Of a DNA stretch of 29,326 nucleotides, positions 14,896-24,072 are shown one piece after another. The notes beneath the pieces were generated by a model. That model had not been told where the DNA came from. It did no database searches and saw nothing but the letters and a program-made list of their open reading frames with translations. This DNA comes from an uncultured Bacteroidota bacterium (GTDB lineage Bacteria; Bacteroidota; Bacteroidia; Chitinophagales; LD1). The stretch is taken from NCBI GenBank assembly GCA_937894725.1, contig CALAYL010000086.1:1-29326 (forward strand), given 5' to 3'. The translations under genes were made by a program, and so were the position numbers. The first letter of the stretch is position 1; each line of letters begins with the position of its first letter.

Positions 14896-15723
14896 GTGAA
14901 AACCATTTTTACAAAACAATTACTGTTGAATCTCCTCATTGCTTTTGGCATCATCGCCCTGCTGTTGCTTTTTGTAAATTGGGGATTGAAGATCTACACT
15001 CGACATGGACAAAGCATGGTCGTGCCTGATCTAAAGGGCAAAAGTTTTGCTAAGGCAGAGCAGATTTTAAACAGTGCTGATTTAGAATATAAGATATTGG
15101 ATTCTACTTTTCAAGCAGATTTGCCGCCCAACTCAATACTAGATCAAACACCTAAGCCTGGAACTAAAGTGAAACAAGGAAGGACTATTTATCTTACACT
15201 CAATGCCTTCAATGCACCCTTAGTAGAAATTCCCGACTTGGTGGGAAAAAGTTCGCTCAAATATGCGCAAATGCAACTTGAGAGTTATGGATTGAAAGTA
15301 GCTGAGCCTATTTTTAAACCATCACCATATCAAAATGCAGTGCTTGAAATTTTGTTTGATGGCAAACCGATAAGTGCCAAAACAAAGATTGCTAAAGGCA
15401 GTACTATTACGCTGGTAGTTGGGCAAGGTGTATCGAGCGAGGAAGTAAATCTCCCTTATCTAATTGGTTTATCATATAGTCAGGCATTGACCAAACTAAA
15501 AAATGAGTTTGGGCTTACTCTCGGAGCCTTGATTCTCGATGACGGCATTCGTGATACTAGCAATGCGATAGTATATCGTCAAAGTCCCGATTTCGTAAAA
15601 GGGAAAACAATGCGTGCTGGGCAAGAGATTGATCTTTTTGTAGGTGCTGGATTGCCGAGTGGAATCGAGATAGACCCTACTTTATATGATATACCTCGTA
15701 CAAATAACACTTCCGAAGAGTAA
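14896..15723 (+). CDS. Membrane-anchored protein with three PASTA domains
   Basis: A 275-residue protein with a short basic N-terminus, one membrane helix (about 9-29) and three PASTA domains (about 41-103, 109-177, 184-251), each starting VPDLKGKS / IPDLVGKS / LPYLIGLS and ending with a KG..I.L.(V/L) strand. Family knowledge: PASTA domains bind peptidoglycan or muropeptides in Ser/Thr kinases and penicillin-binding proteins; in Bacteroidota short stand-alone PASTA proteins occur with no kinase. Here there is no kinase or transpeptidase domain and none next door. The start must be GTG at 14896: the preceding codon is TGA and the next ATG is after the membrane helix. A weak -7-like TATTTTTC ends 14 bases upstream. 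Topology is expected to be periplasmic. Confidence 0.87.
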   Translation: MKTIFTKQLLLNLLIAFGIIALLLLFVNWGLKIYTRHGQSMVVPDLKGKSFAKAEQILNSADLEYKILDSTFQADLPPNSILDQTPKPGTKVKQGRTIYLTLNAFNAPLVEIPDLVGKSSLKYAQMQLESYGLKVAEPIFKPSPYQNAVLEILFDGKPISAKTKIAKGSTITLVVGQGVSSEEVNLPYLIGLSYSQALTKLKNEFGLTLGALILDDGIRDTSNAIVYRQSPDFVKGKTMRAGQEIDLFVGAGLPSGIEIDPTLYDIPRTNNTSEE

Positions 15724-15762
15724 TATTTTTAACTTTAGCTCGTTTTATTCAAAATCAGTTGC

Positions 15763-18036
15763 ATGCGCCCGTTTTATCTTATTGTATTTCTATCTTCATT
15801 TATCCATTTTGCCTATGCTCAAGTAGAAGTGGTTCGCCCATTGATGAGCAATAGTGTCGTATTTTATCAGCAGTCAAAACCTTATGCAAAAAATGCTAAC
15901 TATAAGAATCTCATTCTAGAGAAAAACAATATCCTCATCAAAACAGATACGTTATCGCTGCCCTTTACAGATGATTTCACAACCAATACATTGCGCAATT
16001 TAGATTTTTACAAAAAAAACTTTTACGATACGATTGAATATGCCTATGGCAAATGTGATTCGGTGCTAGGTGTATTTGAAACGCAAGGCAGATTTCACAC
16101 CGTGCAAAACTATACTTTCAGCTGGAATATCACTACACAAAGTATAGACTCTACCCCTACTACCCCTATTATTTTGACTCGTTTTCCGAACACAGCCGAT
16201 TGCAACTGTATCGATCAACCAGCTGGAATTTGGACACTTTATCCAGAAAGCTATCGAGCCGTTTTTGATTCTGCTACGGGCAATATTCGTTCGCAATATC
16301 TCGACACAATTTATGCAGATACTATTATCACATTTGCCCCAGTTATTTATAGAGCTGCACTTTCGCTTGGTACTAATTGGACAGACAATCACGCTTATTG
16401 GAATACCCATTTTCCTATTTTACCACCATCGATTGGTGTTGCTACACTCGATGGGCTCAATGAGTTTGGTTTGCCTTACAATAATTCAAGTCCTACAAAC
16501 AAAGGAATAGCCGACTATCTAACTAGCAAGCCCATCAACCTATCGGGACTGTCGATAGCCGATTCGGTGTACCTCAGTTTTTATTATCAACCTCAAGGCT
16601 TTGGCGATTGGCCAAATAGAGGCGATTCGCTCATGGTCGAATTTTATAACCGATACACCTCAAATTGGGATAAAGTATGGGCAGTAAGAGGCGACACAGC
16701 ATCACCATCGGCAGCTCGTCCATTTACACAAGCTATGATTTTGCTACCTGCTTCACAGTTACCTATTAGAGATTACTATTACAATGGGTTTCAGTTTCGA
16801 TTTAAAAACATAGCTTCACTTGCAGGCAATAACGATCACTGGCATATCGACTATGTAAGATTAAATAAGAACAGAAATGTAGCCGATACCGTGATAAGTG
16901 ATATTGCATTTATGTATCCAGTTCCCTCATTGCTCAAAAACTATGAAACCATGCCTGCGAGCCAGTTTACAGGTAGCAATGATTTGGCAGACACCATAGC
17001 ACTATGGATTCGAAACAATAATTTTTCGCAAGCTAGCAACAACCCTCCCGCAACGCAGATTAATTTTGATGCAAATATTACCTATCAAAATCCAAGCATC
17101 GTTTTTACTACTCAAAATACCTTCAATGCAAGTACGGTAAATGAGATATTACTTTTCCCAAAGCAAGATTTCACTGTCCCTACAAATGCAGGCGATAGTT
17201 TGTTTTTAGCTTCGAATGCATGGGTAGATGTACCGAATGTAAACCTGAAAAATGATACTATCACAGGTCGTCTTTCATTTGGTAAAATATTGGCTTATGA
17301 TGACGGCAGTGCTGAAAAAGCATACGGCTTAGAAGGCTTGGGAGTTAAGAAATTTGCACAAGAATTTATTTTAAATAACCCTGATACTCTAGTCGGATTT
17401 CAAGTCCACTTTTCAAATATTGATGTAAAGGTTGAAGATTTGATTTTTACTTTCAATATCTGGAAAAACCTCAAACTCAACGACCCCGCTTATATAGATA
17501 CCCCAATTTATACCAGCTTAAATAAAAAGCCATTTTATATCGATTCGGTCAATGGATTTGCTACCTATCTTCTCGATACGCCCAAGCTAGTGAGTGGCAA
17601 GTATTATCTAGGGTGGTCGCAAAGTGATACGCGCAATCTGCAAATAGGCTATGACCTCAACTCTACCAAGGGCCGGCCACACATGTACATTTTTACCAAT
17701 GGAAGATGGAATAAATCGCTCACGAGTGTTAATGGTTCGGTAATGATTCGTTCGGTATTTAGAAAGTATTATGGCTACACCTCTTCGATCAAGGAGACTG
17801 CAAATGACATCCAGTTTTCGTTGTATCCAAATCCTACTAATGCCATACTATATTATGAGTTAAAGCATAATGCACAGCTAGGTTTATATGCAATCAATGG
17901 TTCGTTGATTCAACAAATGGAGGTAGAAAAATCAGGCAGTATATCAGTCGATAACTTATCGAATGGTCTCTATTTTGCAAAAGCTACATTAGCGAATGGA
18001 CAAAGCAAAATACTACGGTTTGTAGTAGCTAGATAG
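15763..18036 (+). CDS. T9SS-secreted protein of unknown function with type A sorting domain
   Basis: A 757-residue protein with a signal peptide (about 1-20, ending FAYAQ), a long central region and a C-terminal T9SS type A sorting domain (about 683-757, with SLYPNPTNAILYYEL, GLYAINGSLI and LSNGLYFAKATLANGQS). The middle (about 250-375) resembles a jelly-roll/MAM-like beta sandwich (LYLSFYYQP-like strands, GDSLMVEFYN, NDHWHIDYVRLN), a frequent arrangement in Bacteroidota secreted proteins, but I recognise no catalytic motif. Known for the family: the sorting domain is removed during export and the protein is released or fixed to surface lipopolysaccharide. It begins 39 bases after the PASTA gene and its last 24 bases overlap the 3' end of the convergent gene. 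Confidence 0.85.
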   Translation: MRPFYLIVFLSSFIHFAYAQVEVVRPLMSNSVVFYQQSKPYAKNANYKNLILEKNNILIKTDTLSLPFTDDFTTNTLRNLDFYKKNFYDTIEYAYGKCDSVLGVFETQGRFHTVQNYTFSWNITTQSIDSTPTTPIILTRFPNTADCNCIDQPAGIWTLYPESYRAVFDSATGNIRSQYLDTIYADTIITFAPVIYRAALSLGTNWTDNHAYWNTHFPILPPSIGVATLDGLNEFGLPYNNSSPTNKGIADYLTSKPINLSGLSIADSVYLSFYYQPQGFGDWPNRGDSLMVEFYNRYTSNWDKVWAVRGDTASPSAARPFTQAMILLPASQLPIRDYYYNGFQFRFKNIASLAGNNDHWHIDYVRLNKNRNVADTVISDIAFMYPVPSLLKNYETMPASQFTGSNDLADTIALWIRNNNFSQASNNPPATQINFDANITYQNPSIVFTTQNTFNASTVNEILLFPKQDFTVPTNAGDSLFLASNAWVDVPNVNLKNDTITGRLSFGKILAYDDGSAEKAYGLEGLGVKKFAQEFILNNPDTLVGFQVHFSNIDVKVEDLIFTFNIWKNLKLNDPAYIDTPIYTSLNKKPFYIDSVNGFATYLLDTPKLVSGKYYLGWSQSDTRNLQIGYDLNSTKGRPHMYIFTNGRWNKSLTSVNGSVMIRSVFRKYYGYTSSIKETANDIQFSLYPNPTNAILYYELKHNAQLGLYAINGSLIQQMEVEKSGSISVDNLSNGLYFAKATLANGQSKILRFVVAR

Positions 18037-19194
18037 TCGATAATACCACATCCCCAAACGAAGCGATACTGAGGTGCTGATATACACCATGCCTATCTGA
18101 AAATGTTGCGGTAGTATCGTATGAAACAAAAGAAATCCTACTGTCGAAATCAAACTATAGATCACTAACCATCGCAGCCAAGTAGTGTTTGTTTTTTTCC
18201 AAACTAAAATAGCTAAGAGGAGATGCGTAGGCATTGCCCATAGGATATTGAGATTGATAGCTGTGGTCCAATGCTGAGTAAAAAACCATAGGTTAAACAT
18301 TATAAGCCCTAAAATACCTACCGAAAAAAATAACATCGCATCGAATAACCTGAAACGTATCTTCGTTTTAAAATCAATGATAGTCAAGACTAGTGAAAGA
18401 AGAAGCAAGGTTACAAATACATATTCAGGTGTAAAAAATGAAAATACTTTTGGCACTTGTGGGCGTGAAAGCAGTGTTTTTTTACTTAAAACCAAAGGGA
18501 TGTTTTTTCCATCGGCCGATATAGTAGCTGAAGCTATAGCCTTTGCTAAATAATCGGGCAAAAACTGTTGCTCTCGGGGACTAGTCGGTTTATCTACTGG
18601 GTAGCCAATGAGCAGATTCATTCCAAAGTTTTCCCATCGTTTGTCATAGGAATATTCATCTATCAGATTTCTAAACGTAATCGTAGTATCCCAATTTGCA
18701 GTATGGTAAGTAATTTGGCCGTGTGTGGCTGTATCGAGCGCATCAATGATACGTGTAGCACAGTTGTCGAGCAAAAAATCGTAGCGATAATCTCTATTTT
18801 CGGGTGTCGCATTATGCATTAAAAAATTAACGAGGCGCAACTTCTGCATGGAGTCGAGACGCAATACTTGCTCCGCTATTCCTCGTTCTTCATAGATATA
18901 GTTGCTTTTAAAACTTTCAAAATCATCTACCCCTAAAGAATAAATGAGAATTCCTTTTAAAAAGTTGACATAAAAATTGGGCTTATTAAAATCGAATGTG
19001 CCATAGTTGAACACTAAATCGACATCATATTTTTTATCTTGTATGCGAATAGCACTGTGCCCAAAGCAGCTATATAGTTCATCGCCTGGGGTGCAAGTGA
19101 GCAAACTGACTCTACACTCATTTGATATAGGATATTGCTGGCCTTTAGCAATAGATGAAAGCACGATAAAGAGAAATAAAATGACATTTTTCAT
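18013..19194 (-). CDS. DUF4105 / Lnb-like protein, candidate lipoprotein N-acyltransferase
   Basis: A 393-residue protein with an N-terminal signal or anchor (about 1-19), a periplasmic DUF4105 domain (about 25-235) and about five C-terminal membrane segments (from about 240). In the DUF4105 part I see FGHSAIRI with His46 and LLDNCATRI with Cys145, a Cys/His pair like those of NlpC/P60-like enzymes. Family knowledge: proteins with this domain were linked to lipoprotein N-acylation (Lnb) in Bacteroides; NCBI names the domain Lnb N-terminal periplasmic. Whether this member does that is inference, supported by the conserved Cys/His and membrane part. It lies 10 bases downstream of the yqgE-like gene on the same strand, probably one transcript, and overlaps the T9SS gene tail to tail. 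Confidence 0.82.
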   Translation of the reverse strand: MKNVILFLFIVLSSIAKGQQYPISNECRVSLLTCTPGDELYSCFGHSAIRIQDKKYDVDLVFNYGTFDFNKPNFYVNFLKGILIYSLGVDDFESFKSNYIYEERGIAEQVLRLDSMQKLRLVNFLMHNATPENRDYRYDFLLDNCATRIIDALDTATHGQITYHTANWDTTITFRNLIDEYSYDKRWENFGMNLLIGYPVDKPTSPREQQFLPDYLAKAIASATISADGKNIPLVLSKKTLLSRPQVPKVFSFFTPEYVFVTLLLLSLVLTIIDFKTKIRFRLFDAMLFFSVGILGLIMFNLWFFTQHWTTAINLNILWAMPTHLLLAILVWKKTNTTWLRWLVIYSLISTVGFLLFHTILPQHFQIGMVYISTSVSLRLGMWYYRLSSYYKP

Positions 19195-19204
19195 GTAGTG
19201 AAAC

Positions 19205-19801
19205 TTAATTTAAAGCAGGGTTTTCGGGATAACTGAGCATTGATTTGTAAATACCACCCATGTTTTCAAGTGTATTTGACCATACATTAGCTGGAGGGGT
19301 GTAAAAAATAGCCTCATTTGCACCACGGGCTTTTATCCAAAAATCTTGCGCTATCTCTTCTTCTAGTTGTCCCGCTTCCCAGCCTGAATAGCCTACATAA
19401 AATCGGATATGCTTAGCATCTATATTCGATTGACGAACATGTTTTTTGATTTGGTTAAAATCTCCTCCCCAAAACACACCTTCATCTAGCTTTTTACTAT
19501 CGGGCAAAAGCTGACCTTGGGTGTGTACACATTGCGCAAAATCATGCCCTACTGGACCTCCAAGTAAAACTTTGGCATCAAAACCTAATGGAAAACTAGG
19601 CACTATCTCTTGAATCCGAACATCTAGTGGTTCATTAATCACAACGCCATCTACACCATCTTTGTCATAACGCGTAATAAGCACCACCTTTCGGGCAAAA
19701 TTAGGATCATCCATCCATGGAGCCGCTACTAAAAGAGTACCTGTATTGACAGGACTTTCTTTTTGCATGGTGTGGCTCCATTTTTTCAAATATACACTCA
19801 T
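19205..19801 (-). CDS. UPF0301 / YqgE-AlgH family protein
   Basis: A 198-residue protein with the family's GTLLVAAPWMDDPNF near residue 21, VLITRYDKDGVDGVVINEPL, LLGGPVG and FYVGYSGWEAGQLEEEI, all hallmarks of YqgE/AlgH. Family knowledge: widespread cytoplasmic proteins of unproven function; AlgH was linked to alginate regulation in Pseudomonas but the general role is unknown. The ATG at 19801 gives an 11-residue extension before a second in-frame ATG (19768) that fits homologues about as well, so the start is uncertain. It is the first gene of a probable two-gene transcript with the DUF4105 gene, and its start lies 76 bases from the divergent Calx-beta gene. Confidence 0.93.
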   Translation of the reverse strand: MSVYLKKWSHTMQKESPVNTGTLLVAAPWMDDPNFARKVVLITRYDKDGVDGVVINEPLDVRIQEIVPSFPLGFDAKVLLGGPVGHDFAQCVHTQGQLLPDSKKLDEGVFWGGDFNQIKKHVRQSNIDAKHIRFYVGYSGWEAGQLEEEIAQDFWIKARGANEAIFYTPPANVWSNTLENMGGIYKSMLSYPENPALN

Positions 19802-19877
19802 GCTATAAACATACAGAAAAACACAAAATCATGTACATTTCTATAATTTATTTCAAGCTAATGATTACATTTATCGA

Positions 19878-21584
19878 ATGAAAATTAGACACTATTTCAT
19901 CACTTCATGGCTATGCTGCTTTTGTTTCATTTTGCCTACTAACAAAATCAATGCCCAGACCACGTTTAAATTTGTATCAGTAAAAGACAGTATTGGGGAA
20001 GGGGATGCTGGAATGAAAGTTGCCACTATCCTAGCGACTACACCTTCGCCTACTGCACTCTCACTCATCATTTCATTTAAAGGAGGTTCAGCAAATGCCA
20101 GCGATTTCAATAATCAAGTCAATATTTTCGTCAATGTACCCGCCAATACGGATTCTGTTGCCTTTTTAGTGCCAATTTACGATGACTATGTACCCGAATT
20201 TTTAGAATACGCTACATGGGTATTGCGTAGTAATTCGGCTGGTGCTGCGATAGATGCAGACTCCACGGTTTCATGCTATATCAAAGATAATGATTTGCCC
20301 GCTACCTTAGGTTTTATCAAAAAAACGGATACTGTTTTTGAAAATCAACTTCGCTATACCACTCAGATAGTTTGTAACAATCCTAACCCCAATTCGGTAA
20401 GTGTATTTACCAAAACGGACGATGCGAACACTACGCTCATTGGTGGTGGGGAGTTTACCTATTTTTGGCAATTTCTTACATTTCGGCCAGGTTTAGACAC
20501 CCTCACTGTCGAAATTATTTTGATTGACGATTTAGTTCAAGAACCTACTGAAAATGTTCAAATCAAACTAACAGAGTTGAATGCCAACATCGCTCCAGAT
20601 TCATTGTTTAATCTTGTGGTATTAGATGATGAATCGCCCCAGCCGATTTATGTTACCTACTATCCTCAACGAGATACAGTATGGGAAGATACCGCTACTT
20701 CGATACCAGTATATGTAGAAATCTACAACCCACTACCGTTTACCTACAATATTCAGCTAGTGCAAGACAATGCACATTCTACTGCTTCGGGTAGTGATTA
20801 CTTTTTCAAAAACCCATATGTGACTGTACCTCCAGGATACACTTATGATACGGTATTTATTGAGGTCAAAAATGACCGGTTTGTAGAAGGTACCGAAACC
20901 GTGGTACTTACTAGCAAATTTCATGGAGGCAATCTATCGGCCGATAGTACGTTCACACTTTATATATTAGATACGGATACAGTCGAAATAGGCTTTGCTG
21001 GAGCTGCCTTTTCATTTTTAGAAAGTGATGGAAAATGCAAAATAAAACTCACCACCTCCTCTCCTATGCCTTACGACATCAGCGTTCCAGTCGCTTATAT
21101 AGATGGCAATGCTACTCGTGATGTCGATTTTGTTTTTCATGATACGCTGGTCACTTTTCCAGCCAACAGCCTAGATACCCAAGCGGTATATATCGATTTG
21201 ATAGAGGATAATATCAAGGAATCCATCGAGCAAATCGTGTTGCAAATCGGGAATCTCTCAGATGCCTCCGCCAAACGAAGTGTTTTAGAGTTTACACTTT
21301 TTATTATTGACAATGATACATTAGTCCTTAGCTTAGCTGATTTGGCCAATGATAAATCAATTTCAATTTACCCAAATCCTTTCGGTTCGGTGCTTTCTAT
21401 ATCGAGCGAAGCAAGTATAGACGCGATACACGTTTTCTCTTTAGATGGAAAAATAGTAGCATTATTTGAAAATATTAATGCCTCTACTGCTATTATCGAA
21501 TCTACACCTTGGCAGACAGGAATGTATGTAATGGAGATAAAAACAGCCAATGGGCTTTTGCGAAAAAAAATCATAAAACAGTAA
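19878..21584 (+). CDS. T9SS-secreted protein with tandem Calx-beta domains
   Basis: A 568-residue protein: signal peptide (about 1-26, ending NKINA), about four Calx-beta-like domains (roughly 28-140, 150-250, 260-370, 375-480) recognised by E-x-D/E openings, (F/V)xVPIYDDxxPEFxE-type ends (VEIILIDDLVQEPTENVQIKL, VFIEVKNDRFVEGTETVVL, IDLIEDNIKESIEQIVLQI are partial examples) and by 'DND' turns, then a T9SS type A sorting domain (about 495-568, with ISIYPNPFGSVLSIS and GMYVMEIKTANG). Calx-beta domains bind calcium through acidic loops and are common in extracellular matrix and adhesion proteins. No catalytic domain is seen. A weak promoter-like TACATTTA lies just before the ATG. It stands between the divergent yqgE gene and menD. 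Confidence 0.85.
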   Translation: MKIRHYFITSWLCCFCFILPTNKINAQTTFKFVSVKDSIGEGDAGMKVATILATTPSPTALSLIISFKGGSANASDFNNQVNIFVNVPANTDSVAFLVPIYDDYVPEFLEYATWVLRSNSAGAAIDADSTVSCYIKDNDLPATLGFIKKTDTVFENQLRYTTQIVCNNPNPNSVSVFTKTDDANTTLIGGGEFTYFWQFLTFRPGLDTLTVEIILIDDLVQEPTENVQIKLTELNANIAPDSLFNLVVLDDESPQPIYVTYYPQRDTVWEDTATSIPVYVEIYNPLPFTYNIQLVQDNAHSTASGSDYFFKNPYVTVPPGYTYDTVFIEVKNDRFVEGTETVVLTSKFHGGNLSADSTFTLYILDTDTVEIGFAGAAFSFLESDGKCKIKLTTSSPMPYDISVPVAYIDGNATRDVDFVFHDTLVTFPANSLDTQAVYIDLIEDNIKESIEQIVLQIGNLSDASAKRSVLEFTLFIIDNDTLVLSLADLANDKSISIYPNPFGSVLSISSEASIDAIHVFSLDGKIVALFENINASTAIIESTPWQTGMYVMEIKTANGLLRKKIIKQ

Positions 21585-21604
21585 GTTAATCTCGTAAGCA
21601 TTTG

Positions 21605-23254
21605 ATGACTATTTCTGCAAAGCATACCGATAAAAAAAGTATTCAAGCGCTGATACAAGCACTTGACAAATTGGGGATTGATGAGGTGGTAGTAAGTCCT
21701 GGCTCACGCTCTGCACCTTTAGTACAGGAGTTGAGTTGTTATCCAGCTATTCGCAAAACAGTAGTTTTTGATGAGCGATCTGCGGCCTTTTTTGCCATAG
21801 GTATTGCTCAACAAACAAAACGAATCGTAGCTTTAGTATGTACCTCAGGTACTGCATTACTCAACTATGCGCCTGCTATTTGCGAAGCATATTATCAGCA
21901 ATTGCCGCTCTTGATTTTGACTGCAGATAGACCCGCAGCTATGCTCAATAAAGGCGAAAATCAAACGATAAATCAAGAAGGTATTTACAAAAACTATATC
22001 AAGGCATCCTATTCACTTTCGGATGAAGATTTTGATTTTGCCTTGGTGCTGAAAGCACTCGAAACACCTCATGGCCCTGTGCATATTAATATCCCATTGA
22101 TAGAGCCATTGTATAATACACAAGCAATTTCAGATTTGAATGTGAAAATAAATGCAAGTCTAATGCCCACTCCTACTTTTAGCCAAGCGAAAAAGGAAGA
22201 GATAAAAAGGCTTTGGGCAGGATATGAAAAAAAGTGGATAGTGTGCGGAAAAACTAACCCAAACACGGAGCGAGTGAAATGGCTAAATGAACTTGAAAAG
22301 TCGGAAGATACGCTGATTCTCGCTGAACCAGTAGCGAATAGCTCGACCCACAATGGCATCAAAAACATAGATGGTTTTGTCGCTAGTATCTCTACCGAGG
22401 ATGCGCCTACCTTGGTAGTGACGATAGGCAGGCAAATTTTATCTAAAAGACTACGTACTTTTCTGAAAGATAGCCCTCAAACTCAACACTGGCATATATG
22501 CACAGATGGAGAAAAATGGGATATATTCGACAAGCTAAGCGATACCCTAGTTTGTCATGAAGTAGATTTTTTGAAAATTATAGCTAGTGTACCAGCCATC
22601 AAGAGCAGCTATCAAATAGATTTGCTTTCAAAAAACAAAAAAGCTAAAGCAATCACCCATGAGCATAGCTCGGCAATATGGTCAGATTTTTTGATTTTCA
22701 AAAAGCTGAGTGAAACGATAGAAGAAAACAGTATGGTACAATGGGGTAATAGCTCTGTGGTTCGCTATGCCTCTTTTTTTGAATACAAAAATGGTGTAAA
22801 GCATTTTGCCAATAGAGGTACGAGTGGTATAGATGGCTGCTTGAGTGCTGCCGTAGGATGCGCAGTAGCACAGCCCGATAAAAAGGTCTATGCTGTGTTG
22901 GGCGATATCAGCTTTTTTTATGACTCAAACGCTCTATTTATCAAGCCTTTTCCTCAAAATCTTAAAATAATCGTAATCAATAATGGCGGAGGCGGTATTT
23001 TTAGATTGATAGAGGGCCAACAAGACGAACATCTGATGCAGACTTATTTTGAGACTAGTCATTCGCATCAAACTGCGCATTTTGCTTCTATGTTTGGCTT
23101 AGCTTATTATTTTTGTGCGCAGTTGGAGAAAATAGAGGATAGCTTGCCGGCTTTTCTCTCTCTCGAGAACAAGGCTGGTTTACTCGAATTGAGAACTAAA
23201 GCCGAGCGGAATGAGTTTACTTATAAATCGTATTTTAAAAAATTAATATCATGA
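21605..23254 (+). CDS. menD: MenD, SEPHCHC synthase of menaquinone biosynthesis
   Basis: From ATG 21605 the enzyme has 549 residues, the usual size. It joins 2-oxoglutarate-derived succinic semialdehyde (ThDP-bound) to isochorismate, giving SEPHCHC; cytoplasmic, ThDP- and Mg-dependent. Seen: VVVSPGSRSAPLV near the N-terminus, ALVCTSGTALLNYAPAICEAYY, LILTADRP, NQTINQEGIY, and the ThDP-binding GDISFFYDSNALF (near 433) with VINNGGGGIF (near 457). These distinguish it from other ThDP decarboxylases. An in-frame TTG directly before the ATG is not needed. The stop codon overlaps the menB start by ATGA, so the two are coupled. No promoter element is obvious in the 20 bases after the Calx-beta gene. 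Confidence 0.96.
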   Translation: MTISAKHTDKKSIQALIQALDKLGIDEVVVSPGSRSAPLVQELSCYPAIRKTVVFDERSAAFFAIGIAQQTKRIVALVCTSGTALLNYAPAICEAYYQQLPLLILTADRPAAMLNKGENQTINQEGIYKNYIKASYSLSDEDFDFALVLKALETPHGPVHINIPLIEPLYNTQAISDLNVKINASLMPTPTFSQAKKEEIKRLWAGYEKKWIVCGKTNPNTERVKWLNELEKSEDTLILAEPVANSSTHNGIKNIDGFVASISTEDAPTLVVTIGRQILSKRLRTFLKDSPQTQHWHICTDGEKWDIFDKLSDTLVCHEVDFLKIIASVPAIKSSYQIDLLSKNKKAKAITHEHSSAIWSDFLIFKKLSETIEENSMVQWGNSSVVRYASFFEYKNGVKHFANRGTSGIDGCLSAAVGCAVAQPDKKVYAVLGDISFFYDSNALFIKPFPQNLKIIVINNGGGGIFRLIEGQQDEHLMQTYFETSHSHQTAHFASMFGLAYYFCAQLEKIEDSLPAFLSLENKAGLLELRTKAERNEFTYKSYFKKLIS

Positions 23255-24072
23255 GCAATAGAAACTGGACATCACTAAAGGAATATCAAGAAATCAAATT
23301 TGAGTTTTTTGAAGGGATAGCAAAAATCACTATCAATCGACCTCGCTATCGCAATGCTTTCACCCCGCTTACGGTCAAAGAAATGATAGATGCGATGTAT
23401 ATCTGTAGAGATAATATGGATATTCAGACCATCATATTGACGGGAGAAGGCGATATGGCGTTCTGCTCTGGTGGCGATCAAAATGTGCGAGGCCATGGCG
23501 GTTATGTAGGTATAGATACCGTGCCTAGATTGAATGTTTTGGATTTGCAAAAGCTGATACGTTCTATCCCTAAGGCGGTGATAGCGATGGTAAATGGATT
23601 TGCCATAGGTGGCGGACATGTGCTACACGTAGTTTGCGACCTTTCGATAGCATCTGAAAATGCTATTTTTGGACAAACAGGGCCTAAAGTTGGCTCATTT
23701 GATGGTGGATTTGGTGCATCGTATCTGGCGCGCTGTGTAGGCCAGAAAAAAGCACGCGAAATCTGGTTTCTCTGCGATCAATACTCTGCTGCCGATGCCC
23801 TCGACATGGGCTTAGTAAACAAGGTGGTGTCTCTCGAAGTACTCGAAGATACGACAGTGGCATGGTGCAAAAAAATACAAGAAAAATCGCCTCTATCGAT
23901 TCGTATGCTCAAATCATCGTTTAATGCAGAACTGGATGGACAAGCGGGTATTCAAGAATTGGCGGGCAATGCAACACTACTTTACTACTTGAGTGACGAG
24001 GCTAAAGAGGGCAAAAATGCTTTTATGGAAAAGCGCAAACCAGACTGGAGCAAGTTTCCGAAGTTTCCATAA
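23251..24072 (+). CDS. menB: MenB, 1,4-dihydroxy-2-naphthoyl-CoA synthase
   Basis: A 273-residue crotonase-fold enzyme that closes the second ring of menaquinone from O-succinylbenzoyl-CoA. Seen: ITINRPRYRNAFTP (27-40), FCSGGDQNVRGHGGY (71-85), VNGFAIGGGHVLH (114-126) and GQTGPKVGSFDGG (141-153). The QTG in the last motif is the form I associate with bicarbonate-dependent (type I) MenB enzymes, so bicarbonate rather than an aspartate side chain probably serves as base. The C-terminus KRKPDWSKFPKFP is typical. The start overlaps menD by four bases. menA, menC and menE are not in the window. The downstream 246 bases contain only a minus-strand terminator and a doubtful small ORF. Confidence 0.97.
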   Translation: MSNRNWTSLKEYQEIKFEFFEGIAKITINRPRYRNAFTPLTVKEMIDAMYICRDNMDIQTIILTGEGDMAFCSGGDQNVRGHGGYVGIDTVPRLNVLDLQKLIRSIPKAVIAMVNGFAIGGGHVLHVVCDLSIASENAIFGQTGPKVGSFDGGFGASYLARCVGQKKAREIWFLCDQYSAADALDMGLVNKVVSLEVLEDTTVAWCKKIQEKSPLSIRMLKSSFNAELDGQAGIQELAGNATLLYYLSDEAKEGKNAFMEKRKPDWSKFPKFP

